44,884 bases of DNA. Origin: Actinomycetes bacterium (GTDB lineage: Bacteria > Actinomycetota > Acidimicrobiia > Acidimicrobiales > Palsa-688). The position numbers and the translations under genes were made by a program. Where the stretch lies: positions 1-44,884 of the forward strand of contig JAJZMF010000012.1 in NCBI GenBank assembly GCA_021850325.1. Direction: 5' to 3'. Below are positions 19,151 to 27,436 of the stretch, piece by piece. Each line of letters begins with the position of its first letter. Positions within the stretch are counted from its first letter, which is position 1. The notes under the pieces were generated by a model, which was not told the origin of the DNA, ran no database searches, and saw nothing but the letters and a program-made list of their open reading frames with translations.

Positions 19151-22105
19151 GTGTTCCGGCACATCAGATCAAAACTCATTGCCGCCTTCGCCGTGCCGTT
19201 GGCCATCTTGGTGGCGGTGGCGGGCGTGCAGGCTCTCTCCGCGCTCCACCAGGTCAGCACGGTCGACAACCAGACCGCTCTGGCGTCGGCCTCCGTTGGC
19301 CCGGGCGGCCTCGTGCAGGCCCTCCAGGCCGAGCGCGAGTACGGCGAGCTGACGGTCCTGGCCGGCGCCATCAGCCCGGCTGCCGGCCTCAGAGGCCTGG
19401 GCCCCCACAGCGCGGGTTACTACCAGTCGCCCGGTCAGGTCACCACGGCCACCGACCAGGCGGTGGCTGCCTTCGAGCAGGACGTGCACAACCTGGGCGC
19501 GGCCGCCTCCAGTGTCTACGCGCCGGCGACCACCGCCCTGGACGGCATCACCCGGGCCCGCAGCTACTGGGAGCACGTACCCACCGGCCAGCGCACCGTC
19601 AGCGACTACCAGCTGCGCAGTGAGCTGGTCTACACGTCCTACGCGTCAATCGTGGCCAGCCTCGTCGACGCCACGGCGCAGGTCCCCCAGCAGGTGAACG
19701 ACCCGGTGCTGCGCAGCGGCGTCGAGGCCCTCAACGCCAGCCTGCAGGCAACCGAGGCCCAGTGGCAGACCTTCCAGGACATGGTCCGGGCCAGCTGGAG
19801 CACCGGGGCCGGCCGCGCGCAGGCCGTGGACCAGGCGAGCCAGGACTGGGGCAGCGCGCTGGCCTGGGCCAAGCAGCTGGCTTCGTTCGGCAACGGCCCG
19901 TACGGCACCGCGGTGAGGGACCTCGTGGGGGCCTACGGCACCTCCAACGCTGCTCATAGCGCACTGGCAGCCGCCGTCCAGGCCGACCTGGTGGCCTTCC
20001 ACCAGGGCCAGGCCCCGGCGCTCGGGCCGGTACTGGCCGCACTGAGCGGGCCCGCCCCCGCCGGCACGAGCAGCCCCCAGTCGGCGCAGACGTCGGGTAA
20101 CCAGCAGATAGCTGCCGTCGTGCGCCAGCGGGCCTCATCCCTTCACACCTCGGCCGTCGAACAGGTCCTGCTCTTCGGTGCCCTGGGAGCGCTGGGCACT
20201 GTCCTCGGCCTGGTCCTGGTGGCACTGGTCAGCCGTTCCATCTCCCGGCCGCTGGTCAACCTCGCCGAGCAGGCCGAGGAACTGGCCAACACAACGCTGC
20301 CCGCCACCGTGGCGGCCATCCTGGAGCACGGCAGCGCCGGCCCCGAAACGCCGAAGCCCTCCAAGGTCCGCGTCAGTACCCGGGACGAGCTCGGCCTGAT
20401 GGCACGGGCGCTCGAGGCCCTGAACAAGACCGCCGTGGAACTGGCAGCCGGGCAGGCCAACCTGCGGCGCAACCTGGCCGACGCATTCGTCAACCTCGGG
20501 CGGCGCAACCAGAACCTGGTCACCAGGCAGCTCGAGTACATAAGCGAGATAGAGCTCAAAGAGGCCGACCCGGAGTCCCTGGAGGAGCTGTTCCGCCTGG
20601 ACCACCTGGCCACCCGCATGCGCCGGAACGCCGAGTCGCTCCTCATCCTGGCCGGGAGCGGGCCTTCCCGTCAGTGGAGCGCCGCTGTGCCCGCCATGGA
20701 CGTCGCCAGGGCCGCCTCGGCCGAGGTGGAGGACTACAAGCGGCTGCGCCTGCACCACTTCGACCCGGCCCAGGTGACCGGATCGGTGACCACCGACCTG
20801 GTCCACATACTGGCCGAGCTGATCGAGAACTCCCTCACCTTCTCGCCTCCGGGGTCGCCGGTCGACATCTACGGCCGCTACCTGGAAGGTGGTTACGTGA
20901 TAGTGATCGTCGACTCCGGTATCGGGATGTCCGCCGAGGACCTGACGGTCGCCAACGGCCGCCTGCAGGGGGTGGGCTCGGCCACTGAGATACCGGGCCG
21001 TTACCTCGGGCACTTCGTCGCCGGCCGCCTGGCCGTCCGGCACGGGATCCTGATCTCGCTGCAGGCGTCGCACACCGGAGGCCTCGTCGCCAGGGTCAAG
21101 ATCCCCGCCACCCTCATAGAGGACGCTGTACCGGACCTCTCGGCGCAGGCCGAACTGAGCCCTGCCGAGCGCGAGGACCTCACGGGCGTCAACGGCTACG
21201 CACTGCCACCCGCCTCGCAGGCGCCCCCGGCCCAGGCAGCGCCCCCGAGGGCCACCGGCTACCCGGCCGCCACCGGGCCGGCCGTCCCCCAGGACGCCCA
21301 GGGGGCAGTCCCGGCGCCGAGCGCACCGGCACCTGCAACTGCCTACGCCGCTCCCGCCACGCCCCCTCAGGCCCCGCTGCCCGAGGCCAGCGTCCCACCA
21401 TCGGCCGCCGTCGCCCCCGAACCGCACGACGAGGCGCTACGGCCGGCCCCCCAGCCTGTCGGGCCAGCCCCGGCCGCGACGGTGCCGGCCGCAACAGGCC
21501 AGGTTGCGACAGGCCCGGCCACCAACAACCTCATCGACGACTACGGCGCCATGAACCCGGACGCCCTGACCAGGGCCCTGGCCGAGGCCAGTGCCGCAGC
21601 TGCCAGCCGGCCGCCCAGCCTCTTCGGCACCCACGACGACTGGGCCACCCCCACCAACCCGGCGGCCACCGGGGGCGCGACCGGCCAGCCTGCCGAGGCG
21701 GCCCTGTCCGGTGCGCCTGCCGACGCAGAACGAGCCGGGAGCACCCGCCCGGCCCTGGCACACCGGCTCCCGGCACCGGACCTCAACGCCGACGGCCCCC
21801 TGGCCGGCGCGCCCGCGCCCCAGGACGGGGGCCCGTCCTCCGCAGAGCCGGTCACTGCCGCCACCGGTGACCCCGGGGCAGGCACGGGCCCGGGCGCCCC
21901 CGTCGTGGAGGCGCACAGCGCGGCCGGCGGCGTGCGCAAGCTGACCAGGCGTGTACCCGGTGCATCGTTGCCGGCCGAGGACGGGGCACTGCGCAGGGAG
22001 ACCCCCACCACGACCTCCCGGAACCCCCTGGGCGTGACTGGCGCTCTCTCGCAATACCTTTCGGCCACCGGTCACGAGGGCCGCCCGGAAAAGGAGCACA
22101 ACTGA
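19151..22105 (+). CDS. Conservon sensor histidine kinase (CvnA-like)
   Basis: Membrane sensor kinase heading a conservon module. The 984 residues comprise: membrane helix 1 (about 9-30); an extracytoplasmic helical sensor resembling nitrate/nitrite-sensing domains (about 31-335); membrane helix 2 (about 336-361); HAMP (about 362-430); a helical region with RLDHLATRMRRNAESLL (His485 is the candidate phosphoacceptor); and a GHKL ATPase with Asn560 in AELIENSLTFS, Asp588 in DSGIGMS and GRYLGHFVAGRLAVRHG. The last ~300 residues are a Pro/Ala-rich, probably disordered tail. It ends 2 bases before the roadblock gene. In Streptomyces, CvnA proteins act with CvnB-D rather than with a classical response regulator, and none is adjacent here. 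Confidence 0.93.
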   Translation: MFRHIRSKLIAAFAVPLAILVAVAGVQALSALHQVSTVDNQTALASASVGPGGLVQALQAEREYGELTVLAGAISPAAGLRGLGPHSAGYYQSPGQVTTATDQAVAAFEQDVHNLGAAASSVYAPATTALDGITRARSYWEHVPTGQRTVSDYQLRSELVYTSYASIVASLVDATAQVPQQVNDPVLRSGVEALNASLQATEAQWQTFQDMVRASWSTGAGRAQAVDQASQDWGSALAWAKQLASFGNGPYGTAVRDLVGAYGTSNAAHSALAAAVQADLVAFHQGQAPALGPVLAALSGPAPAGTSSPQSAQTSGNQQIAAVVRQRASSLHTSAVEQVLLFGALGALGTVLGLVLVALVSRSISRPLVNLAEQAEELANTTLPATVAAILEHGSAGPETPKPSKVRVSTRDELGLMARALEALNKTAVELAAGQANLRRNLADAFVNLGRRNQNLVTRQLEYISEIELKEADPESLEELFRLDHLATRMRRNAESLLILAGSGPSRQWSAAVPAMDVARAASAEVEDYKRLRLHHFDPAQVTGSVTTDLVHILAELIENSLTFSPPGSPVDIYGRYLEGGYVIVIVDSGIGMSAEDLTVANGRLQGVGSATEIPGRYLGHFVAGRLAVRHGILISLQASHTGGLVARVKIPATLIEDAVPDLSAQAELSPAEREDLTGVNGYALPPASQAPPAQAAPPRATGYPAATGPAVPQDAQGAVPAPSAPAPATAYAAPATPPQAPLPEASVPPSAAVAPEPHDEALRPAPQPVGPAPAATVPAATGQVATGPATNNLIDDYGAMNPDALTRALAEASAAAASRPPSLFGTHDDWATPTNPAATGGATGQPAEAALSGAPADAERAGSTRPALAHRLPAPDLNADGPLAGAPAPQDGGPSSAEPVTAATGDPGAGTGPGAPVVEAHSAAGGVRKLTRRVPGASLPAEDGALRRETPTTTSRNPLGVTGALSQYLSATGHEGRPEKEHN

Positions 22106-22107
22106 CG

Positions 22108-22539
22108 ATGGGTACGGACGTTCTCAGCACTGACGTCAAGAACTTCAACTGGCTACTGGACAACTTCGTGGAGCGCAGTGCGGGTGTCTGTGACGCGGTC
22201 GCCGTCTCCTCCGACGGCCTGCTCATGGCCATGTCCCACACCCTCGACCGGGCCGGGGCCGAACGGGTGGCCGCCATCATCTCCGGCCTGGTCAGCCTGG
22301 CCAAGGGCTCGGCCAAAGCCTTCGGCTGGGAGCCCGTGCACCAGGTCATAGTGGCCATGGACGGTGGGTACCTCTTCGTGTCCTCCATCTCCGATGGCAG
22401 CAACCTGGGCGTCGTCGCCAATGCAGGCTGCGACGTAGGCCTCATCGGCTACCAGACAACGTTGCTGCTGGAAAAGATCGGCGCGCTCCTGAGCCCGGCG
22501 CTCATCGCCCAGTTGCGCGCCCAGGTCCTCAACAGTTAG
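22108..22539 (+). CDS. Roadblock/LC7-domain protein (CvnB-like, MglB family)
   Basis: Small regulator of the roadblock/LC7 fold, 143 residues. Recognisable parts are NFNWLLDNFVERSAGVCDAV, AVSSDGLLMAMSHTL and DGGYLFVSSISDGSNLGVVA, the alternating helix-strand pattern of the family. Relatives such as MglB act as GTPase-activating or scaffolding partners of small GTPases. It lies between the kinase and DUF742 genes, and the GTPase partner is two genes downstream. ATG 22108 begins 2 bases after the cvnA stop; GGAGC is seen upstream. Confidence 0.94.
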   Translation: MGTDVLSTDVKNFNWLLDNFVERSAGVCDAVAVSSDGLLMAMSHTLDRAGAERVAAIISGLVSLAKGSAKAFGWEPVHQVIVAMDGGYLFVSSISDGSNLGVVANAGCDVGLIGYQTTLLLEKIGALLSPALIAQLRAQVLNS

Positions 22540-22554
22540 GCAGAAAGGGCCCCA

Positions 22555-22905
22555 GTGAGCGTAGAAGAGACACCCAAACAGCTGGGGCTGATCCGGCCGT
22601 TCATCCTGACCGGCGGCCGTACCTCCACGACCAGGCCCGAGCTGCGCTGGGAGACGCTGGTTGAGTCTCTGGCAGACCGGGCACGCCTGGCCAAGACCAC
22701 AGAGCAGCGCAGCCTGCTCTCCCAGACCGACCACCCCGTGTCGATCGCCGAACTGTCGGCGTACCTGCACCTGCCCACGCAGGTGGTGGCCATACTCGTG
22801 GGAGACCTCCTGGACATGGGCGCCATCCGCATCCACCAGACTGACCCCGTCGAGATCGAGCTGTCCGCCCTAACGAGGATGATCCAACGTGTCCGTGCTC
22901 TCTGA
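22555..22905 (+). CDS. DUF742 protein (CvnC-like)
   Basis: A 116-residue member of DUF742, the third component of conservons. It begins with the conserved LIRPFILTGGRT and contains a predicted winged-helix-like stretch, PVSIAELSAYLHLPTQVVAI, ending with MGAIRIHQ. Its biochemical role is not established; helix-turn-helix character is predicted for the family. GTG 22555 follows AGAAAGG. Its last 17 bases overlap the start of the GTPase gene, so the two are coupled. Confidence 0.92.
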   Translation: MSVEETPKQLGLIRPFILTGGRTSTTRPELRWETLVESLADRARLAKTTEQRSLLSQTDHPVSIAELSAYLHLPTQVVAILVGDLLDMGAIRIHQTDPVEIELSALTRMIQRVRAL

Positions 22906-23482
22906 AGCGCCCAACCGCCACGTCACGGCGGTCAAGTTCGTCATCGCCGGCGGCTTCGGTGTCGGCAAGACTACGTTCGTCGGGGCGATCTCCGAGGTGG
23001 AACCCCTCACCACCGAAGCTGCCATGACCGTCGTGGCCACCGGGGTCGACGACCACATGGCCGTCGCCGGGACCACCAAGACGACGACCACCGTGGCCAT
23101 GGACTTCGGCCGTCTCACTGTCGACGACTCCCTGGTCATGTACCTCTTCGGTGCTCCGGGACAGGGACGCTTCACCTTCATGTGGGACGACCTGGTCACC
23201 GGGGCCCTGGGGGCCGTGGTCCTGGTGGACACCCGCCGGATAGAGGACTGCTTCGCCGCCATCGACTACTTCGAGAGGCGGGGCCTGCCCTTCGTGGTGG
23301 GCGTCAACGTCTTCGACGGGTCGGAGCGCTACGGACTGGAAGAGGTACGCGACGCGCTCGGCATCTCGCCCGGGGTCCCGGTGTTCGAGATGGACGCACG
23401 CCACCGCGGCTCGTGCCGCGACGCCCTGCTCGTCCTGCTGGAACTGCTGGTCAGCCGCCTCTCACCCAAGGTGCACTCCTGA
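22889..23482 (+). CDS. Small Ras-like GTPase (CvnD-like, MglA-related)
   Basis: The GTPase of the conservon, 197 residues. It has the P-loop GGFGVGKTTF, a switch I Thr in the TTTTVAMDFGR region, the switch II motif LFGAPGQGRF (G3) and NVFDG at the G4 position where Ras proteins have NKxD, as in other CvnD proteins. EMDARHRGS occupies the G5 region. Related MglA switches cell polarity and T4P use in Myxococcus. Here pilus genes begin 70 bp away on the other strand, which makes a T4P role attractive but unproven. Start is GTG 22889, inside the end of the DUF742 gene. Confidence 0.94.
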   Translation: MSVLSEAPNRHVTAVKFVIAGGFGVGKTTFVGAISEVEPLTTEAAMTVVATGVDDHMAVAGTTKTTTTVAMDFGRLTVDDSLVMYLFGAPGQGRFTFMWDDLVTGALGAVVLVDTRRIEDCFAAIDYFERRGLPFVVGVNVFDGSERYGLEEVRDALGISPGVPVFEMDARHRGSCRDALLVLLELLVSRLSPKVHS

Positions 23483-23555
23483 GGGCTGCCTGCGCCCGCA
23501 CCGGGGGGCACTGCCGGCACAGGGCACGCCGGGCGTGGAGCTCGGGGCCAAGGGG

Positions 23556-24353
23556 TTAGTGCAGGTGCACCAGGGACAGGTACCAGTTGACCACCGGTGA
23601 GCCGACCAGGGCGCTGGCGATGGCACCGGCGGCGAGGAAGCTCCCGAACGGGACCATGGTCCGCCGCCCTGCCCGGCCGAGGAGGATGAGGGTGACCCCC
23701 ACCACCGAGCCGAGCAGGCTGGCCAGCACGAACCCCAGGAAGGCGTAGGCGGCGCCGAGCCAGCCCAGGCCGAAGCCGATGAGCAGGGCCAGGCGCACGT
23801 CGCCGAAGCCGAGGGCTTGCGGCTTCAACCAGTTGAGCAGGTAGAACAACGCCCAGGGGACGGCGCCGGAGACCGCCGCCACTCCCAGGGCGCCCCAGCG
23901 GCCCGAGGTGGCTGCAGCGACCACCACGAGCAGTGCCACCAGGGCCAGGTCAACGTAGACCACCCGGCGCGGCAGCACCATGTGGTCGAAGTCGATGAAG
24001 CCCAGCGCGACCAGGCCCACCGCCATGACGGCCTCCGCCAGTGCCGTCCAGCTCAGCCCGAAGCGCCATCCCGCCCCGGCCACGACGGCGCCCACGAGAG
24101 CCTCGACCAGCGGGTAGCGAACAGCAATGGGAGCGTGGCAGTCCCGGCACCGGCCACCAAGCAGGGCCCAGGAGACGAGGGGCACGTTGTCCCAGGGGCG
24201 CACCCGGGCCTGGCAGTGGGGGCATGCCGAGGGGGGGGACACCACGGACAGCCCTTCGGGGACGCGGTAGATGACCACATTGGTGAACGACCCGGCCAGC
24301 AAACCGAAGAGCCCGAGGACCACGGCCGCCCGCAGGCCCGGCCCTACCAGCAC
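23556..24353 (-). CDS. pilD: Type IV prepilin peptidase / N-methyltransferase (PilD)
   Basis: Membrane aspartic protease that removes prepilin leaders and methylates the new N-terminus. Motifs are GSFTNVVIYRVP, the cytoplasmic zinc pairs CPHC and CRDC about 25 residues apart, and the two catalytic Asp sites FIDFDHMVLP and GFGDVRL. Several hydrophobic helices follow. I chose GTG 24353 because GGAGG lies 6 bases upstream and the sigma-28-like promoter (24406-24433) sits within the longer open frame that starts at 24437. The protein is 265 residues. Its substrates are presumably the six prepilin-like proteins with cleavable leaders in this window. Confidence 0.94.
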   Translation of the reverse strand: MLVGPGLRAAVVLGLFGLLAGSFTNVVIYRVPEGLSVVSPPSACPHCQARVRPWDNVPLVSWALLGGRCRDCHAPIAVRYPLVEALVGAVVAGAGWRFGLSWTALAEAVMAVGLVALGFIDFDHMVLPRRVVYVDLALVALLVVVAAATSGRWGALGVAAVSGAVPWALFYLLNWLKPQALGFGDVRLALLIGFGLGWLGAAYAFLGFVLASLLGSVVGVTLILLGRAGRRTMVPFGSFLAAGAIASALVGSPVVNWYLSLVHLH

Positions 24354-24405
24354 GGCACCCCTCCGACGCTGGGCCACCCACGGGCGAGCACGGTCACAAC
24401 CTGGA

Positions 24406-24433
24406 TCTTCGGCAACCCGGCACCGCGTGCTGA
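24406..24433 (-). promoter_or_regulatory. Sigma-28-like promoter of pilD
   Basis: On the minus strand: TCAG, 16 bases, GCCGAAGA. The same GCCGAAGA element precedes the minus-strand minor-pilin cassette. It would give a leader of about 45 bases containing the GGAGG site of GTG 24353. Confidence 0.5.
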
Positions 24434-24444
24434 GCACCGGTGCC
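24419..24444. repeat. Strong imperfect hairpin between aroB and pilD
   Basis: An 11-bp stem (GGCACCG then GTGC pairing with GCAC then CGGTGCC) with one bulged C and a TGA loop. It lies 34 bp after the aroB stop, so it may end aro transcription, although no U-tract follows. It overlaps the upstream half of the pilD promoter, so it could also be a regulatory site. Confidence 0.5.
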
Positions 24445-24477
24445 TCCGCCGGGCGTCAAGGGTGGCGGCGGCCGGGC

Positions 24478-25530
24478 TCAGCGCGACATCTCCTCCAGCA
24501 CCGCCCGGACGGCGTCAACCGGTACGCCGGGCACCACCTCCAGCCCGTCCGGGCCGTCGAGGACGAAGGTCAGCCCGCCCCCTGACGCCTTCTTGTCCCG
24601 CCCCATCGCCTCGACCAGCTCAGGGTGCCCCACCCCGGGGGGCAGGCGCGACGGCAGGTCGTAGGCGTGCACCACCCGCTCGTGCTCGGCCACGACGCCG
24701 TCGTCCACGCGGCCCAGTCGACGGGCCAGGCGTGCCGCGAACACCAGGCCCACGGCGACAGCCTCACCGTGGCGCAGGTCGTAGGCGCCCACGGTCTCCA
24801 GGGCATGTGCCAGGGTGTGGCCGTAGTTGAGCAGCGCCCGGCCGGCCGACCGCCCTCCCTCCCCGCCGCCCAGGGCGTCGGTCTCACGTTCGTCGGCCGA
24901 CACGAAGCGGGCCTTGCAGGCCACGCAGCTCGCCACTGCGTCCTCCAGGGTCATGGAGGCCAGGCCGGGCACACCCAGGAAGGCGTACTTGGCCATCTCG
25001 CCCAGACCGCTGCGCCTCTCCCGCTCAGGCAGGCCGGCCAGCACCTCGGTGTCGCACACGACGGCACTGGGCTGCCAGAAGGCACCCACCAGGTTCTTGC
25101 CCTCGGGCAGGTTGACTCCCGTCTTGCCCCCGATAGCCGCGTCCACCTGGGCGAGCAGGGTGGTGGCCACGTGGACGACGGCCACACCCCGGTGGTAGAC
25201 GGCAGCGGCAAAACCTGCGACGTCGGTCACCACACCCCCGCCCACGGCGACCACCACATCCGAACGGCTCAGGCCCCAGCGCGAGAAGCCCCGGCACAGC
25301 TCCTCGACGGTGGCCAGCTCCTTGGCCCGCTCACCGTCGCCGATGTGGAAGACCTCCTGGGCAAGGCCCGTCTCCACGCCCACCCCCACCCGTGCCTGGG
25401 TGACCACCGCAGCCAGCCGGGCCCCAGCGGGCATGAGACGCGCCAGTTCGTGACGGGCGCCGGGGCCCACGACCACCGGGTAGGAGCGCCCCGCCAGCTC
25501 AACCGAGAGTTGCTGCACCCTGCTCGCCAT
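24478..25530 (-). CDS. aroB: 3-dehydroquinate synthase (AroB)
   Basis: Second shikimate-pathway enzyme, converting DAHP to 3-dehydroquinate with NAD and a metal ion. The 350 residues include VAVGGGVVTDVAGFAAA (NAD site), GGKTGVNLPEGKNLVGAFWQ, and metal ligands in GLGEMAKYAF, NYGHTLAHALE and LRHGEAVAVG. ATG 25530 lies 32 bases inside the end of aroK. The order aroC-aroK-aroB is typical of actinobacteria, where efp often follows; here pilD follows instead. Confidence 0.95.
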   Translation of the reverse strand: MASRVQQLSVELAGRSYPVVVGPGARHELARLMPAGARLAAVVTQARVGVGVETGLAQEVFHIGDGERAKELATVEELCRGFSRWGLSRSDVVVAVGGGVVTDVAGFAAAVYHRGVAVVHVATTLLAQVDAAIGGKTGVNLPEGKNLVGAFWQPSAVVCDTEVLAGLPERERRSGLGEMAKYAFLGVPGLASMTLEDAVASCVACKARFVSADERETDALGGGEGGRSAGRALLNYGHTLAHALETVGAYDLRHGEAVAVGLVFAARLARRLGRVDDGVVAEHERVVHAYDLPSRLPPGVGHPELVEAMGRDKKASGGGLTFVLDGPDGLEVVPGVPVDAVRAVLEEMSR

Positions 25531-26116
25531 GGGTTGCGACGCTACCAGCAGCGGCGCGCCGGGCCAGGGCCTCGGCGACCCGCTCGGCCACGTCCCGGGC
25601 CAGCCCCTCCCCCACGTCCAACACCACGTCGGCGCAGTCCTCGTACCAGGGGCGGCGCAGCTCAACCAGCTCACGTACCCGCGCCAGCAGGGCCTCGGGC
25701 CCGGCCGGGCCCCCCAGCACGGGCCGGCCCTCGCCCCGTCCCAGGCGGCGCACCAGCACCTCGGGCGTGGCGCGCAGCCACACCACGGCACCGCTGGAGC
25801 GCATCACCCGTCGGTTCTGCTCCCGGCCCGGGGCGCCCCCACCCACGCTCAGCACCCCGGGGGCCGGCCCCTCGGCCAGTTGACGGATGAGCTCGGCCTC
25901 GCGCTGGCGGAACGCCTCCTCCCCTTCGGCCGCAAAGAGCTCCGCCACGCTCATGCCCGCCAGGTCCTCCACCAGCTGGTCCGTGTCGACGAACGGCCGC
26001 TCGAGCAGGCCGGCCAGGGCCCGTCCCACCGATGTCTTGCCCGAGCCCATCATCCCCACCAGCCAGATCCGGCCCGGCAGGCCGACCTGGCCCGCCGGCC
26101 CGGGCCCGGTCGGCAC
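25499..26116 (-). CDS. aroK: Shikimate kinase (AroK)
   Basis: Phosphorylates shikimate. Motifs are the Walker A loop VGMMGSGKTSVGRAL, FVDTDQLVED (shikimate-binding Asp), SVGGGAPGREQNRR and the lid/adenine region RRPWYEDCAD. With the chosen GTG 26116 it has 205 residues, longer than the usual ~170, with an Ala/Arg-rich end. The start is uncertain: no good ribosome site was seen, and TTG 26173, overlapping the aroC stop, is the alternative. Its 3' end overlaps aroB by 32 bases. Confidence 0.92.
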   Translation of the reverse strand: MPTGPGPAGQVGLPGRIWLVGMMGSGKTSVGRALAGLLERPFVDTDQLVEDLAGMSVAELFAAEGEEAFRQREAELIRQLAEGPAPGVLSVGGGAPGREQNRRVMRSSGAVVWLRATPEVLVRRLGRGEGRPVLGGPAGPEALLARVRELVELRRPWYEDCADVVLDVGEGLARDVAERVAEALARRAAAGSVATHGEQGAATLG

Positions 26117-26169
26117 CCGGGCGGGCGGCTGAGCGCGGCGCCCGCCTTGCGACGAAGGGCCCGTAGCGG

Positions 26170-27327
26170 TCAAGCCTGCAGGGACGCCAGGTAGGCGTCC
26201 CTGTTGCGGACCATCTCGCCCACCGAGTCGCCTCCGAACTTGCGCAACGACTCCGCGGCCAGGACCCAGGCCATCATGGTCTCGGCCACCACGCCCATGG
26301 CCGGCACCGCGGTGTGGTCGGTGCGCTCCTTGAACGACACCGTCTCCTGCTTGGTCACCACGTCCACCGTCTTCAGCACGGGACGGTTGAGGGTGGACAG
26401 CGGCTTCATGTAACAGCGGGCGAACAGGGGCTCGCCGTTGGTGATGCCACCCTCCAGCCCCCCGGCGTGGTTGGACCCACGCGGGTAGGTGCGGCTCACC
26501 GCGTCCCACCCGATGGGGTCGTGGGCCTCCGAGCCCCGCAGGCCGGCCACCTCGATGCCATCGCCGATCTCGACCGCCTTCACGGCGTGGATGCTCATCA
26601 GGGCCTGGGCCAGGAGAGCGTCGAGCTTGCGGTCCCAGTGCACGTGGCTGCCCAGGCCGACCGGCACTCCGTATGCGATCACCTCGGCGGCCCCACCCAG
26701 GGAGTCCCCATCCTTGGCGGCGGCTTTGACCGCCTCGATCATCTCGGCCTCGGTGCTCGGGTCGAAGCAGCGCACCGGTGACTCGTCAACGACCTCGAGG
26801 TCGCCGGGCAGGGGTTGGCGACCGTTCTTCGACACCACCTGCCCCATCTGGACGACGTGGCTGACGATCTCGGTCCCGAGATGCCTCAGGAGCAGCTTGC
26901 AGACGGCACCCGCGGCGACGCGCGCCGCCGTCTCGCGGGCGCTGGCCCGCTCGAGCACGTCGCGGGACTCGTCCAGGTCGTACTTCTGCATGCCCGCCAG
27001 GTCGGCATGGCCCGGACGCGGCTGGGTCAGGGGCTTCTCGGTGCGCCCGGGCGCAGGCGACATCTCCTCGGTCCACTTGGGCCACTCCGAGTTGCCGATC
27101 TCGATCGCCACCGGGGAGCCGAGGGTCCGACCGTGCCTTATGCCTCCGAGCAGGGTGAGCTCGTCCGCCTCGAAGCGCATCCGCGGGCCACGGCCGTAGC
27201 CGAGGCGACGCCTGGCCAGCTCGGAAGCTATGTCCTCCGTCGTCACGGACAGGCCGGCGGGGAGCCCCTCGATGACGACGACGAGGGCTTTGCCGTGTGA
27301 TTCCCCAGCGGTCAGGAAGCGCAGCAC
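26170..27327 (-). CDS. aroC: Chorismate synthase (AroC)
   Basis: Last step to chorismate; needs reduced FMN. The 385-residue protein starts LRFLTAGESHGKALVVVIEG, then RRRLGYGRGPRM, RPGHADLAGMQKY, SARETAARVAAGAV, SNHAGGLEGGITNGEP and RTDHTAVPAMGVVAE, covering the conserved His, Ser and Arg sites. Start is GTG 27327, supported by the first conserved residue directly after it. The gap to the minor-pilin gene upstream is 110 bp, and I found no sigma-28-like motif there. Confidence 0.97.
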   Translation of the reverse strand: MLRFLTAGESHGKALVVVIEGLPAGLSVTTEDIASELARRRLGYGRGPRMRFEADELTLLGGIRHGRTLGSPVAIEIGNSEWPKWTEEMSPAPGRTEKPLTQPRPGHADLAGMQKYDLDESRDVLERASARETAARVAAGAVCKLLLRHLGTEIVSHVVQMGQVVSKNGRQPLPGDLEVVDESPVRCFDPSTEAEMIEAVKAAAKDGDSLGGAAEVIAYGVPVGLGSHVHWDRKLDALLAQALMSIHAVKAVEIGDGIEVAGLRGSEAHDPIGWDAVSRTYPRGSNHAGGLEGGITNGEPLFARCYMKPLSTLNRPVLKTVDVVTKQETVSFKERTDHTAVPAMGVVAETMMAWVLAAESLRKFGGDSVGEMVRNRDAYLASLQA

Positions 27328-27436
27328 GCCTCGATCCTACATGGAGCCTCCAGCCCCCTCCGACCGGCGTCGGCGCAGGTCGCCGGCTTGCACGCCATGC
27401 CACCTCCCCGCCCTTGCCGAGCGGAGCGGCCCGTGG

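Noticed and set aside
24350-24477. CCGGGTTGCCGAAG before pilD as the 3' part of a c-di-GMP riboswitch
   Set aside because: None of the conserved 5' elements of that riboswitch is present; the same bases form part of the promoter match.
25531-25791. N-terminal extension of AroB
   Set aside because: It lies inside aroK in another frame; ATG 25530 gives a standard-length AroB.
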